64,000 nucleotides of DNA from assembly GCF_039613825.1 (NCBI RefSeq), contig NZ_CP154826.1, forward strand, positions 1,550,001 to 1,614,000. The letters are read 5' to 3'. The notes below the pieces were generated by a model. That model worked only from the letters and a program-made list of their open reading frames with translations, searched no databases and was not told where the DNA came from. Source of the stretch: Diaminobutyricibacter sp. McL0608 (GTDB lineage: Bacteria; Actinomycetota; Actinomycetes; Actinomycetales; Microbacteriaceae). The position numbers were made by a program, and so were the translations under genes. Shown piece by piece: positions 35,085 through 43,937 of this stretch. The stretch's first letter is position 1. Each line of letters opens with the position of its first letter.

Positions 35085-35705
35085 TTACATCCGGGGCGCC
35101 CATTTTTCCACTACCGATGCAGCGACCGCCTGAGTGGCCTCCGTCGTGGGTCCCGGTTCGCCGACGAACGCAGCAGAACGGTAGTAGTCGAGCTCGCGGA
35201 TCGACTCGAGAATGTCGGCCAACGCGCGGTGGCCGCCGTTCTTCGCCGGGGCGTTGAAGTACACGCGAGGGAACCAGCGGCGAGCCAGCTCCTTGATCGA
35301 GGAGACGTCGACATTGCGGTAGTGCAGGTGATTGTCGAGTCGCGGCATGAACTTGGCGATGAAGGACCGGTCGGTGCCGATCGTGTTGCCGGCGAGCGGT
35401 GCGGTGCGGGCGCCGGGGGCGAACTTCAGCACGTACTCGAGGACCTCGTATTCGGCCTCGGCGAGGCTGATGCCGTTCGGGATCTCTTCGATCAGGCCGG
35501 AGGTCGTGTGCATCTGGCGGACGAAGTCGCTCATGCTCGCAAGAGCCGACGCGTCCGGCTTGATGACGATGCTGAGACCAGGGTCGAGAACGTTCAGGTC
35601 GAAGTCGGTGATGACGACGGCGATCTCCACGAGTTCGTCGACCTCGAGGTCGAGTCCGGTCATTTCGCAGTCGATCCAGACCAGTCGATCCGAGGAAGTA
35701 GGCAT
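35085..35705 (-). CDS. orn: Oligoribonuclease
   Basis: A 206-residue DEDDh exoribonuclease that degrades 2- to 5-mer RNAs and pGp[12 protein letters not shown] supplies the first Asp-Glu, [18 protein letters not shown] the second Asp region, and [14 protein letters not shown] the His and last Asp. Length is typical, with a short C-terminal extension. TAGACT lies 6 bases before the ATG. The tRNA-His gene immediately downstream on the same strand is a frequent neighbour in this group. Confidence 0.95.
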   Translation of the reverse strand: MPTSSDRLVWIDCEMTGLDLEVDELVEIAVVITDFDLNVLDPGLSIVIKPDASALASMSDFVRQMHTTSGLIEEIPNGISLAEAEYEVLEYVLKFAPGARTAPLAGNTIGTDRSFIAKFMPRLDNHLHYRNVDVSSIKELARRWFPRVYFNAPAKNGGHRALADILESIRELDYYRSAAFVGEPGPTTEATQAVAASVVEKWAPRM

Positions 35706-35714
35706 GCCGAAAGT

Positions 35715-36581
35715 CTACTGTGGGGCTCCGACGCGGCACGGGACGGGCAGTTTGGGGCTCAACCCGTCGCCCGCCGAAACACCCCTCAGCCGTCGACCGG
35801 CCCACGGGATGGCGTAGACGCGCAACCAAGTGCGAAAGGGGAGCGAATCAGGTGGGGAGGGCGGCACATCCGCCGCCACCGAACGCGCAGCGATCTCGGC
35901 ATACGGAATCCCGAGCACATGGGCTGCACGAGCCGCGAGCAGCCGATGACCGAGGGTGCTCAGATGTACGCGGTCCGCAGCCCACATGGACGTCTGCTGG
36001 AATTCGCGGATGCCCCACACATCGAGCACGCTCGCACCGTTCGCGCGCGCAATGCTCCAGATGTCCGCGTTGAACACTGCTGCCCGTCCGCGGAACGGCT
36101 TCAGGAAGAACGCGAACTGCGGGTCGAAACAGTTCGCCAGCAGCACGTTCGCGCCGGCTTCGCGCAGGCGGCGGATGCCGTCCTCGAGCTGATCGGCCAG
36201 CGCATCCGGATCCGCCTTCGGGCTCATGAGGTCGTTCCCGCCGATCATCACCGACACGAGATCGGCGTGGAGGCCGATCGCGCGCGGTATCTGATCACCG
36301 ACGACGTGCGAGATCCGACGCCCTCGCACGGCGAGGTTCGCGAACTCGAAGGTGGTGCGACCCAGCCGCGCGTGCCCGTCCAGGATGACGGCGAGCCGGT
36401 CCGCCCATCCGAGCCATTCGATACCGGGAGCGGGACCGGTCGTCACCGGGGCAGGGTCGCAGAACCCTTCAGTGATGGAATCACCCAGGGCGACGTATCT
36501 GGTCCACGCGGCTCCGCTCACAGTACGAATTCTCGCCGCGCGCAGTCGTCTTCGGGGCTGGGCGCGGACGCTGCCATGCAC
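35715..36581 (-). CDS. SGNH/GDSL hydrolase
   Basis: A 288-residue esterase-like protein: block I YVALGDSITEGF (catalytic Ser), block II FANLAVRGRRI (Gly), block III VMIGGNDLMSP (Asn) and block V DRVHLSTLGH (Asp-xx-His). There is no signal peptide, so it is probably cytoplasmic. The C-terminal part (LPFRTWLRVYAIPWAGRRLRG) is a family-typical amphipathic extension. The GTG at 36581 has GGGAG just upstream but adds an Arg-rich leader; a GTG at 36521 is an alternative. It stops 9 bases before orn on the same strand. Substrate is unknown. Confidence 0.85.
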   Translation of the reverse strand: MHGSVRAQPRRRLRAARIRTVSGAAWTRYVALGDSITEGFCDPAPVTTGPAPGIEWLGWADRLAVILDGHARLGRTTFEFANLAVRGRRISHVVGDQIPRAIGLHADLVSVMIGGNDLMSPKADPDALADQLEDGIRRLREAGANVLLANCFDPQFAFFLKPFRGRAAVFNADIWSIARANGASVLDVWGIREFQQTSMWAADRVHLSTLGHRLLAARAAHVLGIPYAEIAARSVAADVPPSPPDSLPFRTWLRVYAIPWAGRRLRGVSAGDGLSPKLPVPCRVGAPQ

Positions 36582-36626
36582 TCGTCTCCCGTTGTTCGTC
36601 CGCCGTACACTGAACGAGGAAAGCGC

Positions 36627-36651
36627 GACACCGCAGGTTTACCTGCGTGTC
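36627..36651 (+). promoter_or_regulatory. Leader hairpin of the thioredoxin-like gene
   Basis: CGCAGGT-TT-ACCTGCG (36632-36647) is a perfect inverted repeat; GACA/TGTC extends it past a one-base bulge. It lies between a TACACT hexamer (36606-36611) and the GGGGAGG ribosome site. It may be an operator or a structured 5' leader. Confidence 0.45.
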
Positions 36652-36670
36652 ACATGCCGGGGAGGATTCG

Positions 36671-36931
36671 ATGGAACTCAAGCTCTACACGTCGTCCTTC
36701 TGCGAGCCGTGCATGCAGACGAGAGCGGTTCTCGCCGAGGTCGAACGCCTTGTGCCGGATGCGCGCGTCACCGAACGCGACGTCGCACGTTTCATCGATT
36801 CTGCGGAGGCGGACGGCATCCGCTTCACGCCGACGGTGATCGTGAACAACGCGGACGGGGAAGAGGTCTTTCGCGCCGAAGGAGTGCCGACACTGCAGCA
36901 GGTCCTCGTGGCCGCTGCCAAAGCGATCTGA
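36671..36931 (+). CDS. Thioredoxin-like/glutaredoxin-like protein, 86 aa
   Basis: A minimal thioredoxin fold: MELKLYTSSFCEPCMQTRAVLAEVE has the redox pair CxxC as CEPC, cis-proline is in IRFTPTVIV, and the protein ends GVPTLQQVLVAAAKAI. It probably reduces disulfides in the cytoplasm; its reductase is unknown. GGGGAGG lies 6 bases before the ATG, ruling out the longer frame. Confidence 0.88.
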   Translation: MELKLYTSSFCEPCMQTRAVLAEVERLVPDARVTERDVARFIDSAEADGIRFTPTVIVNNADGEEVFRAEGVPTLQQVLVAAAKAI

Positions 36932-36961
36932 CCCCATCCGGTATCGTTGAGGCGGTTGAGC

Positions 36962-37034
36962 GCCCCCGTAGCTCAGCGGATAGAGCAGGAGCCTTCTAAT
37001 CTCTTGGTCGCAGGTTCGATTCCTGCCGGGGGCA
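36962..37034 (+). tRNA. tRNA-Arg (TCT)
   Basis: GCCCCCG pairs with CGGGGGC at the ends; GCTCAGCGGATAGAGC is the D arm, the anticodon loop CTTCTAA reads TCT, and GCAGGTTCGATTCCTGC is the T arm. The lowest anticodon-stem pair is C-T, as I recall for other actinobacterial tRNA-Arg(TCT). CCA is not encoded. Confidence 0.93.
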
Positions 37035-37055
37035 CCCCTGTGGCGTGGTCTGGTC

Positions 37056-37134
37056 GGCGATCGCCCGATTGATTGCCAATATATTGGCGCCACGTTCGAC
37101 CACTTCGCGATCTTTTGGCAACTGATCGATCAGT
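37056..37134. repeat. Three short perfect palindromes downstream of tRNA-Arg
   Basis: GGCGATCGCC (37056-37065), GCCAATATATTGGC (37075-37088) and ACTGATCGATCAGT (37121-37134) follow each other within 80 bases between the tRNA and the stop of the next gene. The middle one is strikingly AT-rich for this genome. No integrase gene or direct repeat of the tRNA end is seen. Confidence 0.5.
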
Positions 37135-37501
37135 CGGCGGCCTTTTTGCGCGCGGTCGCTTTCGGCTTGAGCGCGCTGGTGTACGCGTGGCTCGCGACGA
37201 ACCAGGCAGTCAGCTGGGCGGTGTCGGCGAGGAGCCAGCCGGGCACATCCACGTACTCCTTCTGCACGCGGCCGTACGCCATCGTCGGCGACGTCTCATA
37301 CGTCGCAAGGAACTCTTCGCGTGCGTCGGGAGGCAGTCGCAGGGCGAGCGTGCCTTCCTTGCCCAGGTAGCTGAACATGTTGCCGTTGACCGACGTGTAC
37401 GGCACGGTCGCGCCTTTGCGCGGCACCCCGGGGATGGTCGCGACGAGTCGCTCGTACTGCTCGAGGATCTCGGCGGGGATGGAGGACACCGGCTTCGCCA
37501 T
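37130..37501 (-). CDS. TfoX N-terminal-like domain protein, 123 aa
   Basis: The core VPYTSVNGNMFSYLGKEGTLALRLPPDAREEFLATYETSP resembles the TfoX/Sxy N-terminal or YjbR-like fold in which a small sheet is followed by a helix; the C-terminus has VDVPGWLLADTAQLTAWF and a Lys-rich tail. Actinobacterial relatives are of unknown function. CACAAT lies 6 bases before the ATG; the GGAGG directly next to the ATG is too close to serve as a ribosome site. Confidence 0.65.
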   Translation of the reverse strand: MAKPVSSIPAEILEQYERLVATIPGVPRKGATVPYTSVNGNMFSYLGKEGTLALRLPPDAREEFLATYETSPTMAYGRVQKEYVDVPGWLLADTAQLTAWFVASHAYTSALKPKATARKKAAD

Positions 37502-37533
37502 GCCTCCATTGTGCGCGCGATCGACCGCGGAGG

Positions 37534-38880
37534 TCAGAGGTGTTCGACGGTCTTCCCGGCGCGGGTGACGATCGTGATCTGAGGCCGCACACCGCGCAGG
37601 CTGAAGCGCAGCCGCAGCTGCGCACTCCTGGCGATGAGGGATGCGATCACAACGGCCGCGACAGCAGGCACGGCTCCGGAGATCAGCATCGCCGTGTGCG
37701 GCCCGTACTGCTCGACGACCCAGCCCATCAGTGGTCCGCCGATGGCCTGTCCACCGAGCAGCACCAGGATGTACAGCGAGATGACCCGGCCGCGGATCTG
37801 CACGTTCGACGACATCTGCACCAGCGAGTTCGCGCCCGTGATGAACAGGAGGTTCATGACTCCGATTCCGACGAGCAGCACACTGAACGTGATCTCATTC
37901 GGCGCGAGCCCCGCTATGGCCTGCACGATGCCGAGTCCGACCGCGGTGCCGACGACCATCGACAGGCGGATGCTCGTGCGGCGCGTGGATGCGATCGCAC
38001 CGGTCAGCGCACCGGCCGCGACCAGGGCGTTGAAGAATCCGTAGCCTTTCGCCCCGACGCCGAACACGTTGTTCGCATACGCGGCGAGGAACACCGGCAT
38101 GTTGAACGCGAACACCGCGAGCACCGCGACCATGACGACAGTCCAGAAGATCACCGGCTTGCTGCGCACATAGCGGATGCCTTCGGCGAGCTGTCCCTTT
38201 CCGCGAGGAGCAGCCGGGCTCGCGTGCAACTGCGAACGGTTGAGGGAGAGTAGGGCCGCCACGACGCACAGGCAGGCCACGCCGTTGATGGCGAACGACC
38301 AGCCTGCGCCGACCGCCGTGATCAGGATGCCGCCGACCGCGGGGCCGATGAGGCCGCCGAGCTGGAAGATCGACGAATTCAGGCTGATCGCGTTGCGAAG
38401 GTAGTGCGGTCCGACGAGCTCGTTCACGAAGACCTGCCGTGCCGGGTTGTCGATGACGGTGACGAGCCCCAGCACGAACGAGATCACGTAGACGTGCCAG
38501 ACCTCGATCGACCCGGTGAGCGTAAGAGCGGCGAGGATGGCGGCGAGGACGGCCGCGGACGACTGGCTGACGATGAGGAGCCGCTGCTTCGGGTAGCGGT
38601 CGGCGATGACGCCTCCCCACAGCCCGAGCACGAGCATCGGGGTGAACTGCATCGCGACGGTGATGCCGACGGCGGCGACGCTCCCGGAGAGCTGGAGCAC
38701 CAGCCAGTCCATTGCGATGCGCTGCATCCACACCGCGGTGTTGGCGACGAGGTTCGAAGCTGCGAACTTGCGGTAGTTCGGTACCTTCAGTGAGACGAGC
38801 GTTTCACGCCACGGTGGGCGTGCGCTCAATACGGGCATGGGGCCTGTCGGCGGCGCTGCTGCGGTGTGCGGGGGAGTCAC
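37534..38880 (-). CDS. MFS transporter (EntS/MFS_3-like)
   Basis: A 448-residue transporter with about 12 helices. LGLWGGVIADRYPKQRLL is motif A, and the MFS_3 pattern NYRKFAASNLVANTAVWMQRIAMDWLVLQLSGS opens the first helix. Such carriers export siderophores, macrolides or other metabolites. The GTG at 38880 is preferred because AGGAA lies 6 bases upstream; the longer frame to 38967 has no start signal. A LysR-type regulator is divergently encoded 130 bases away, with an ATAA-N11-TTAT box between them. Confidence 0.88.
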   Translation of the reverse strand: MTPPHTAAAPPTGPMPVLSARPPWRETLVSLKVPNYRKFAASNLVANTAVWMQRIAMDWLVLQLSGSVAAVGITVAMQFTPMLVLGLWGGVIADRYPKQRLLIVSQSSAAVLAAILAALTLTGSIEVWHVYVISFVLGLVTVIDNPARQVFVNELVGPHYLRNAISLNSSIFQLGGLIGPAVGGILITAVGAGWSFAINGVACLCVVAALLSLNRSQLHASPAAPRGKGQLAEGIRYVRSKPVIFWTVVMVAVLAVFAFNMPVFLAAYANNVFGVGAKGYGFFNALVAAGALTGAIASTRRTSIRLSMVVGTAVGLGIVQAIAGLAPNEITFSVLLVGIGVMNLLFITGANSLVQMSSNVQIRGRVISLYILVLLGGQAIGGPLMGWVVEQYGPHTAMLISGAVPAVAAVVIASLIARSAQLRLRFSLRGVRPQITIVTRAGKTVEHL

Positions 38881-38987
38881 GGTCGTTCCTGCGAGTTGAG
38901 AGTCGGATGCGGTTACGTATGGGTGTTTGTCGCGGCGACCCTTCGACGCTACGCCCCGGCGGACCATTCCAAGGCTAAATTGAACCT

Positions 38988-39006
38988 ATAACTCCTATTG
39001 GATTAT
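38988..39006. promoter_or_regulatory. LysR-type box ATAA-N11-TTAT
   Basis: ATAA (38988-38991) and TTAT (39003-39006) are separated by 11 bases, the T-N11-A geometry bound by LysR regulators. It overlaps TATAAC, a near-consensus -10 box of the LysR gene, as expected for autorepression, and lies upstream of the divergent MFS gene. Confidence 0.6.
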
Positions 39007-39009
39007 CGA

Positions 39010-39876
39010 ATGGATGCTCGAATGTTCGATCCCGTCCTGCTGCAGACCTTCCTCGCGGTCGCCGAGACGCGCAGTTTCACCCGGGCGGCCGCGCGCCTGG
39101 GCATCAGTCAGCCCACCGTGAGCCAGCAGGTGCGCAGGCTCGAACAGGCGGCCAAACGCCAGCTGATCGCACGCGACACCCGTGAGGTGCGTCTCACGGA
39201 CAACGGCGATGCGATGGCGGGGTTCGCGCGGACCATCCTGGCAGCGCACGCCGAAGCGACGAGCTACTTCAGCGGGTCGGCGATGCGCGGACGCCTGCGC
39301 TTCGGCGCAGCGGACGACCTCGCCATCACGCAACTGCCGCGAATCCTGCGGCACTTCCGCCAGCAGCATCCGCAGATCAACCTCGAACTGACCGTCGACC
39401 AGAGCGGCCCGCTTCACCGCAAGCTGAAATCCGGCCACCTCGACCTCATCTTCATCAAACAGAATCCAGGCACGACCGAGGGCGCTGTCGTGGCGACGGA
39501 TGCTCTGGTCTGGGTCGGCCAGGAGAAGACTCTCATCGACCCCGATCAGCCCCTTCCGCTGATCGCCTACCAGGGGCCGAGCATCAGTCGCCAGATCGCG
39601 ATCGACGCGCTTGAGGCGGCCGGCCGCACCTGGCGGATCACGTGTAACACCCGTGAGGTGAACGGCGTGCTCGCGGCGGTCCGTGCGGGCATCGGGGTGG
39701 CGGTCTTCCCCCAGACTCTCATCCCGTCCGATCTCGTCAAAGTGACGAACCGGTTCGGCCTTCCGGAGCTCGGACACGTCGACTTCACGCTGTTGAGCAA
39801 CCCTCTCGCGCCGCGGGAGCCGGTGGATGCGCTGACCGCGGCCATCATCGGGCGCACGCTCACGCAGACTCCGTGA
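39010..39876 (+). CDS. LysR-family transcriptional regulator
   Basis: A 288-residue regulator: winged helix-turn-helix FDPVLLQTFLAVAETRSFTRAAARLGISQPTVSQQVRRLE (about residues 5-45), then two-lobe effector domain starting RLRFGAADDLAITQLPRIL. Divergent arrangement and the ATAA-N11-TTAT box suggest it controls itself and the MFS exporter. Starts at TTG 38998, ATG 39010 or ATG 39022 are possible; 39010 is a compromise. Inducer unknown. Confidence 0.9.
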   Translation: MDARMFDPVLLQTFLAVAETRSFTRAAARLGISQPTVSQQVRRLEQAAKRQLIARDTREVRLTDNGDAMAGFARTILAAHAEATSYFSGSAMRGRLRFGAADDLAITQLPRILRHFRQQHPQINLELTVDQSGPLHRKLKSGHLDLIFIKQNPGTTEGAVVATDALVWVGQEKTLIDPDQPLPLIAYQGPSISRQIAIDALEAAGRTWRITCNTREVNGVLAAVRAGIGVAVFPQTLIPSDLVKVTNRFGLPELGHVDFTLLSNPLAPREPVDALTAAIIGRTLTQTP

Positions 39877-39895
39877 CAGTTCGCCGCCGTAAGCC

Positions 39896-41116
39896 TTAGC
39901 CTTCGGTCGGCACGTGGATGTCCGTGTCGGGTGGGCGGATCCCGCCGTCCGACGAGCGCCGCCGCTGACCGAGCGCGATCAACGGGAACAGCAGTACGGA
40001 GAGCATCCCTGCACCGACCAGGGCGGTGGCTGTTCCCGGCTGAAGGTCGTGCTCCTTCAGACCGATGTTGGTGACCGCCACGATGATCGGGAGCGCAGTC
40101 GCGCTGTACAAGGCCATCGCGCGCCGGTCAGCCCATGTCGAGCCGACAGGCAGGGCGAATGTGCCCGGAATTCCGCGGACGATCAGGAAGAGCACAAGGA
40201 AGATCGGCAGCAGCAGCAGCGCGTGCGGGTCGGTGACCAGGGCCTTCAGGTTGAACGTGATACCTGTGTTGATGAAGAAGATAGGAACGAAGAAGCCGAA
40301 CGCGACCGCCTCGAGCTTTCCTTCGATGACCTCCGCATCCTCTTTGTTGGCACCCTTGAGCAGGATCTTGCAGATGACGCCCGCCGTGAACGCGCCGAGG
40401 AGCATGTCGAGCCCGAGGGCGATGCTGAGTCCGACCAGCGCGGCGATGACCACGACGACGAACCGCACGGCGAACTGGCCACTGGTGTGCAGCGTCGCGG
40501 TGACGAGCCGGTGGAAGGTCGCGTGCGTTCCGCGGGATGCGAGCCAGATCGCGAGGGCTGCGACCACCGCGAACCCGACGAGGACAAGTGTTGCGACACC
40601 GGGTCTCCGACCGCTCAGGAAGAGCGAGATGGCGATGAGCGGACCGAACTCGCCAACGGCGCCGACAGCAGTCACGGCGCGCCCGAACGGCGTGGAGAGC
40701 TCGCCGGCGTCGCGCAGCACCGGCATGAGCGTGCCGAGGGCCGTCGACGTCAGCGCGACACCGACGAAGATCCCTGCCGCGAAGTTCGGCGCCAGCAGAA
40801 GGCCGATGACGACGCCGGCGACGAGCGAGATGAGCCAGCCGAGCGCGGCCCTGTTCAGTGGACGGCCCCTGATTGCGCCGAAATCGATCTCATTGCCGGC
40901 CATGAAGAACAGGAATGCGAGACCGAAGTTGGCCAGCGCATCCACGAACTGGCTGTGCGGCACCCAGCCGAGCACACTGGGTCCGACGATGAGACCGAGG
41001 ACGATCTCGAAGACGACCAGCGGAATCTTCGCGACCCGGCCGATCAGGCTCGCCAGGAGGGGGGCCGCAGCTGCGAGCAACGGCACGATGATCAGCGCGT
41101 TCAATGAGTCGACCAT
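39896..41116 (-). CDS. Kef-type cation:proton antiporter (CPA2)
   Basis: A 406-residue membrane protein with about 12-13 helices. [21 protein letters not shown] and [17 protein letters not shown] are typical of the Na+/H+ exchanger fold of the CPA2 family, and [16 protein letters not shown] follows in the later half. It lacks a C-terminal TrkA-N/RCK domain, ending instead with a short polar tail. It may exchange K+ or Na+ for H+. TAGCAT 7 bases before the ATG marks a leaderless promoter, divergent from nadE. Confidence 0.88.
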   Translation of the reverse strand: MVDSLNALIIVPLLAAAAPLLASLIGRVAKIPLVVFEIVLGLIVGPSVLGWVPHSQFVDALANFGLAFLFFMAGNEIDFGAIRGRPLNRAALGWLISLVAGVVIGLLLAPNFAAGIFVGVALTSTALGTLMPVLRDAGELSTPFGRAVTAVGAVGEFGPLIAISLFLSGRRPGVATLVLVGFAVVAALAIWLASRGTHATFHRLVTATLHTSGQFAVRFVVVVIAALVGLSIALGLDMLLGAFTAGVICKILLKGANKEDAEVIEGKLEAVAFGFFVPIFFINTGITFNLKALVTDPHALLLLPIFLVLFLIVRGIPGTFALPVGSTWADRRAMALYSATALPIIVAVTNIGLKEHDLQPGTATALVGAGMLSVLLFPLIALGQRRRSSDGGIRPPDTDIHVPTEG

Positions 41117-41204
41117 GCTCGTGATGCTATTGCCGCCCCGGAGCCGCGTCTACGTCGAACGGTCTGTTCACACGGCCGAAACGCGTCGGTACTACTCTGC
41201 TGCT

Positions 41205-42047
41205 ATGCGCGACCTCCAGGCCCTCATCATCGAAGAACTCAACGTCAGTCCCGCCATCGATCCGGCCGATCAGGTCGAGAAACGCGTCGGTTTCCTGGTC
41301 GACTACCTGAAGTCGACCGGTGCCTCCGGCTTCGTGCTCGGGATCAGCGGCGGCCAGGATTCGTCGCTCGCCGGGCGCCTCAGCCAGCTCGCCGTCGAGC
41401 GCCTCGCCGAGGAGGACGTCGAGGCCGAATTCATCGCCGTGCGCCTGCCGTATTCCGTGCAGCGCGACGAAGAGGATGCGCAGCTCGCCCTCGGCTTCAT
41501 CCAGCCGCACCGGGCCGTCACCTTCAACATCCAGCGCGGTGTCGACGGATTCGAGGAGGAGTACGCGGATGCGATGGGGGAAGATCTCTCGGACTTCACC
41601 AAGGGCAACGCCAAGGCGCGGGCCCGGATGATCGCCCAGTACGCGATCGCGGGGGAGCGTCGGCTTCTCGTCGTCGGCACCGATCATGCCGCTGAGGCGG
41701 TGACCGGCTTCTTCACCAAGTACGGCGACGGCGGGACCGATGTCCTGCCGCTGACCGGCCTCACCAAGCGGCAGGGTCGCGCTCTCCTCGAACACCTGGG
41801 AGCGCCGTCGAGGCTCTACCTCAAGGCTCCGACCGCCGACCTGCTCGACCACAAGCCCGGGCAGACCGACGAAGACAACCTCGGCCTGACGTATGCGGAC
41901 ATCGACGACTTCCTCGAAGGCAAGGACGTCGCCGACGAGGTGGCCGTCGCCCTCGAGAACCGTTACCTCGCCACTGAGCACAAGCGCCGCGTGCCGGTGA
42001 GCATGTTCGACGATTGGTGGCACGAACGAGGTGGCTACTCGAAGTAG
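41205..42047 (+). CDS. nadE: NH3-dependent NAD+ synthetase
   Basis: A 280-residue enzyme converting deamido-NAD to NAD+ with ammonia and ATP. It has the PP-loop [33 protein letters not shown], the NAD-contact region [19 protein letters not shown], and [15 protein letters not shown]; there is no N-terminal glutaminase domain, so ammonia is the direct donor. TACTCT lies exactly 6 bases before the ATG, and there is no ribosome site. A strong hairpin follows the stop. Confidence 0.95.
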   Translation: MRDLQALIIEELNVSPAIDPADQVEKRVGFLVDYLKSTGASGFVLGISGGQDSSLAGRLSQLAVERLAEEDVEAEFIAVRLPYSVQRDEEDAQLALGFIQPHRAVTFNIQRGVDGFEEEYADAMGEDLSDFTKGNAKARARMIAQYAIAGERRLLVVGTDHAAEAVTGFFTKYGDGGTDVLPLTGLTKRQGRALLEHLGAPSRLYLKAPTADLLDHKPGQTDEDNLGLTYADIDDFLEGKDVADEVAVALENRYLATEHKRRVPVSMFDDWWHERGGYSK

Positions 42048-42068
42048 CCCCAGACCCGTGCACAGACG

Positions 42069-42106
42069 AGGGCGGGGCCGGTGGAATCGACCACCGGCCC
42101 CGCCCT
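42069..42106. terminator. Bidirectional terminator after nadE
   Basis: AGGGCGGGGCCGGTGG (42069-42084) pairs perfectly over 16 bases with CCACCGGCCCCGCCCT (42091-42106) around AATCGA. It serves nadE and the convergent gene ending at 42120. Confidence 0.85.
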
Positions 42107-42119
42107 TCGTTACGTCGTT

Positions 42120-42803
42120 CTAGCCGACCGGCGTGTAACGCTGGGTCGGAGCGGTGTCCGTGTTCTCCTCGGCCAGGGCCGGCTCGGGACGGAACGCGGG
42201 CTCAGGTGCCTCGGCAGGCTGCGTGGCCTGCCCACCGGAGTACTGCTCGTGGTGCTGCTGCGCGACCCACGCATCCTGCTGCGCAAGCAAGGCACGCTCG
42301 GTGTCCGAGTTCTCGAACCGCCAGCGCTCGAGGTCGCTCTGGAAGATGCGACGCGCGCGCCCCGGGTTGTTCTGCCACTCGATGAGCCGGTCGCGGAACT
42401 CCGCCACCGCCGGATCGAGCTGGTAGCCGAACGTCGCCGAGCTGCGCTTCAGCTCGGCGAGCTGATGCCCGGCCCAGTTGGCCGCGATCCCGGAACCCTT
42501 GATGGGCAGGAGGCGGACCATGATGTCGGCCTGACCGACGGCGCGGTCCGAGAGGACCTGCTCGCCGGGAGTCAGGGAGTTCCAGACGGATGCCTCGGTC
42601 GCCGCATCCACGAGGGCCGCGATGGCCGACGCCTTCTGCTGGCGGTCGGTGCGGGAGAGCAGGCCTTTGATCGCACCTCTGGCGATCCAGGCTGCCAGCA
42701 ACCCGGAGATGATCACGGCGACCGCGAGCACAACCGCGTTGAAGATCGCCGGGCGTGCGCCGGGCGAGAGAAGCCAGTCTACGAAGTCATTCCACCACTG
42801 CAT
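42120..42803 (-). CDS. Single-pass membrane hypothetical protein, 227 aa
   Basis: One membrane helix (about residues 18-42, IFNAVVLAVAVIISGLLAAWIA) is followed by a cytoplasmic helical region (ALVDAATEASVWNSLTPGEQVL, ELKRSSATFGYQLDPAVAEFRDRLIEWQNNPGRARRIF) and a Pro/Glu-rich tail. No family is recognised. The ATG at 42803 is fixed by TACCAT 6 bases upstream; the longer frame is a shadow. It converges on nadE across the terminator. Confidence 0.75.
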   Translation of the reverse strand: MQWWNDFVDWLLSPGARPAIFNAVVLAVAVIISGLLAAWIARGAIKGLLSRTDRQQKASAIAALVDAATEASVWNSLTPGEQVLSDRAVGQADIMVRLLPIKGSGIAANWAGHQLAELKRSSATFGYQLDPAVAEFRDRLIEWQNNPGRARRIFQSDLERWRFENSDTERALLAQQDAWVAQQHHEQYSGGQATQPAEAPEPAFRPEPALAEENTDTAPTQRYTPVG

Positions 42804-42879
42804 GTTCGGATGGTACCCGGGCGGCTGCGGATCGCTTGGATGCGCGCCCGCAGTGTCGCAGACTGGCTCTTCTCCATCG

Positions 42880-43890
42880 CTACTCGAGCTGCTCGGTGCC
42901 GTCGACGGCGAACGGTTCGATCGCGTCGATCTCGTCGGGGGTGAGCGCGGGCGCGTCGAGGGCGGCGACGTTCTGCTCGAGCTGCGCCACACTGGATGCG
43001 CCGATCAGCGCACTCGTGATCTGCGGCTGACGAAGCACCCAGGTGAGGGCGAGCTGCGCGAGCGTCTGGCCACGGGAGGCCGCGATGTCGTTGAGAGCCC
43101 GCGCCCGCTCCAGATAGGTCGGGCTCAGCTGTTCCTCCGACAGGAAGTGGCTGGTCGCAGCGCGGGAGTCGCTGGGAACGCGTCCGTCGAGGTAGCGGTC
43201 GGTCAGCATCCCCTGCGCGAGCGGCGAGAAGACGATGCTCCCGATGCCGAGCTCGTCGAGAACGGGGAAGAGGCCATCTTCGATGGTGCGGTCGAACATC
43301 GAATAGCGGGGCTGGTGGATGAGCAGGGGCACCTTGTGCTCGGCCAGGGCGGCCGCTGCGGCGCGGGTCTCCTCAGGGTCGTAGTTGGAGATGCCGACGT
43401 AGAGGGCCTTGCCCTGGTTGACGGCGGTCGCGAGCGCGCCCATCGTCTCTTCGATCGGGGTGTTCGGGTCGGGCCGGTGGGAGTAGAAGATGTCCACGTA
43501 GTCAAGACCGAGCCGGCCGAGGCTCTGGTCGAGGCTCGACAGCAGGTTCTTGCGCGAACCCCACTCGCCGTAGGGGCCCGGCCACATGTAGTAGCCGGCC
43601 TTGGACGAAATGATGAGCTCGTCGCGGAAGGGACGGAGATCTTCGGAGAGGATGCGCCCGAAGTTCGTCTCGGCGCTTCCGGCGGGAGGGCCGTAGTTGT
43701 TCGCCAGGTCGAAGTGGGTGATGCCGAGGTCGAATGCCCGACGCACGATGGCGCGCTGGGTGTCGATCGGGCGTTCATGGCCGAAGTTGTGCCAGAGGCC
43801 GAGCGACAGCGCGGGCAGCACGAGGCCGCTCCGTCCGGTGCGGTTGTAGGTCATCGAGTCGTAGCGGTTCTCCGCGGGAGCGAATGTCAT
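42880..43890 (-). CDS. Aldo/keto reductase (YghZ/MgrA-like)
   Basis: A 336-residue NADPH-dependent oxidoreductase. FDLANNYGPPAGSAETNFGRIL holds the catalytic Asp and Tyr, ISSKAGYYMWPGPYGEWGSRKNL the Lys, and IFYSHRPD the His; LIGASSVAQLEQNV binds the cofactor. The tryptophan-rich loop after the Lys is characteristic of E. coli YghZ (AKR14), which reduces L-glyceraldehyde-3-phosphate and methylglyoxal. TACGAT lies 6 bases before the ATG. msrA is divergent. Confidence 0.92.
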   Translation of the reverse strand: MTFAPAENRYDSMTYNRTGRSGLVLPALSLGLWHNFGHERPIDTQRAIVRRAFDLGITHFDLANNYGPPAGSAETNFGRILSEDLRPFRDELIISSKAGYYMWPGPYGEWGSRKNLLSSLDQSLGRLGLDYVDIFYSHRPDPNTPIEETMGALATAVNQGKALYVGISNYDPEETRAAAAALAEHKVPLLIHQPRYSMFDRTIEDGLFPVLDELGIGSIVFSPLAQGMLTDRYLDGRVPSDSRAATSHFLSEEQLSPTYLERARALNDIAASRGQTLAQLALTWVLRQPQITSALIGASSVAQLEQNVAALDAPALTPDEIDAIEPFAVDGTEQLE

Positions 43891-43937
43891 GTCCTCATCG
43901 TAGGAGAATGGCGGTGACCGGACGAAAGGGGTTGGCG

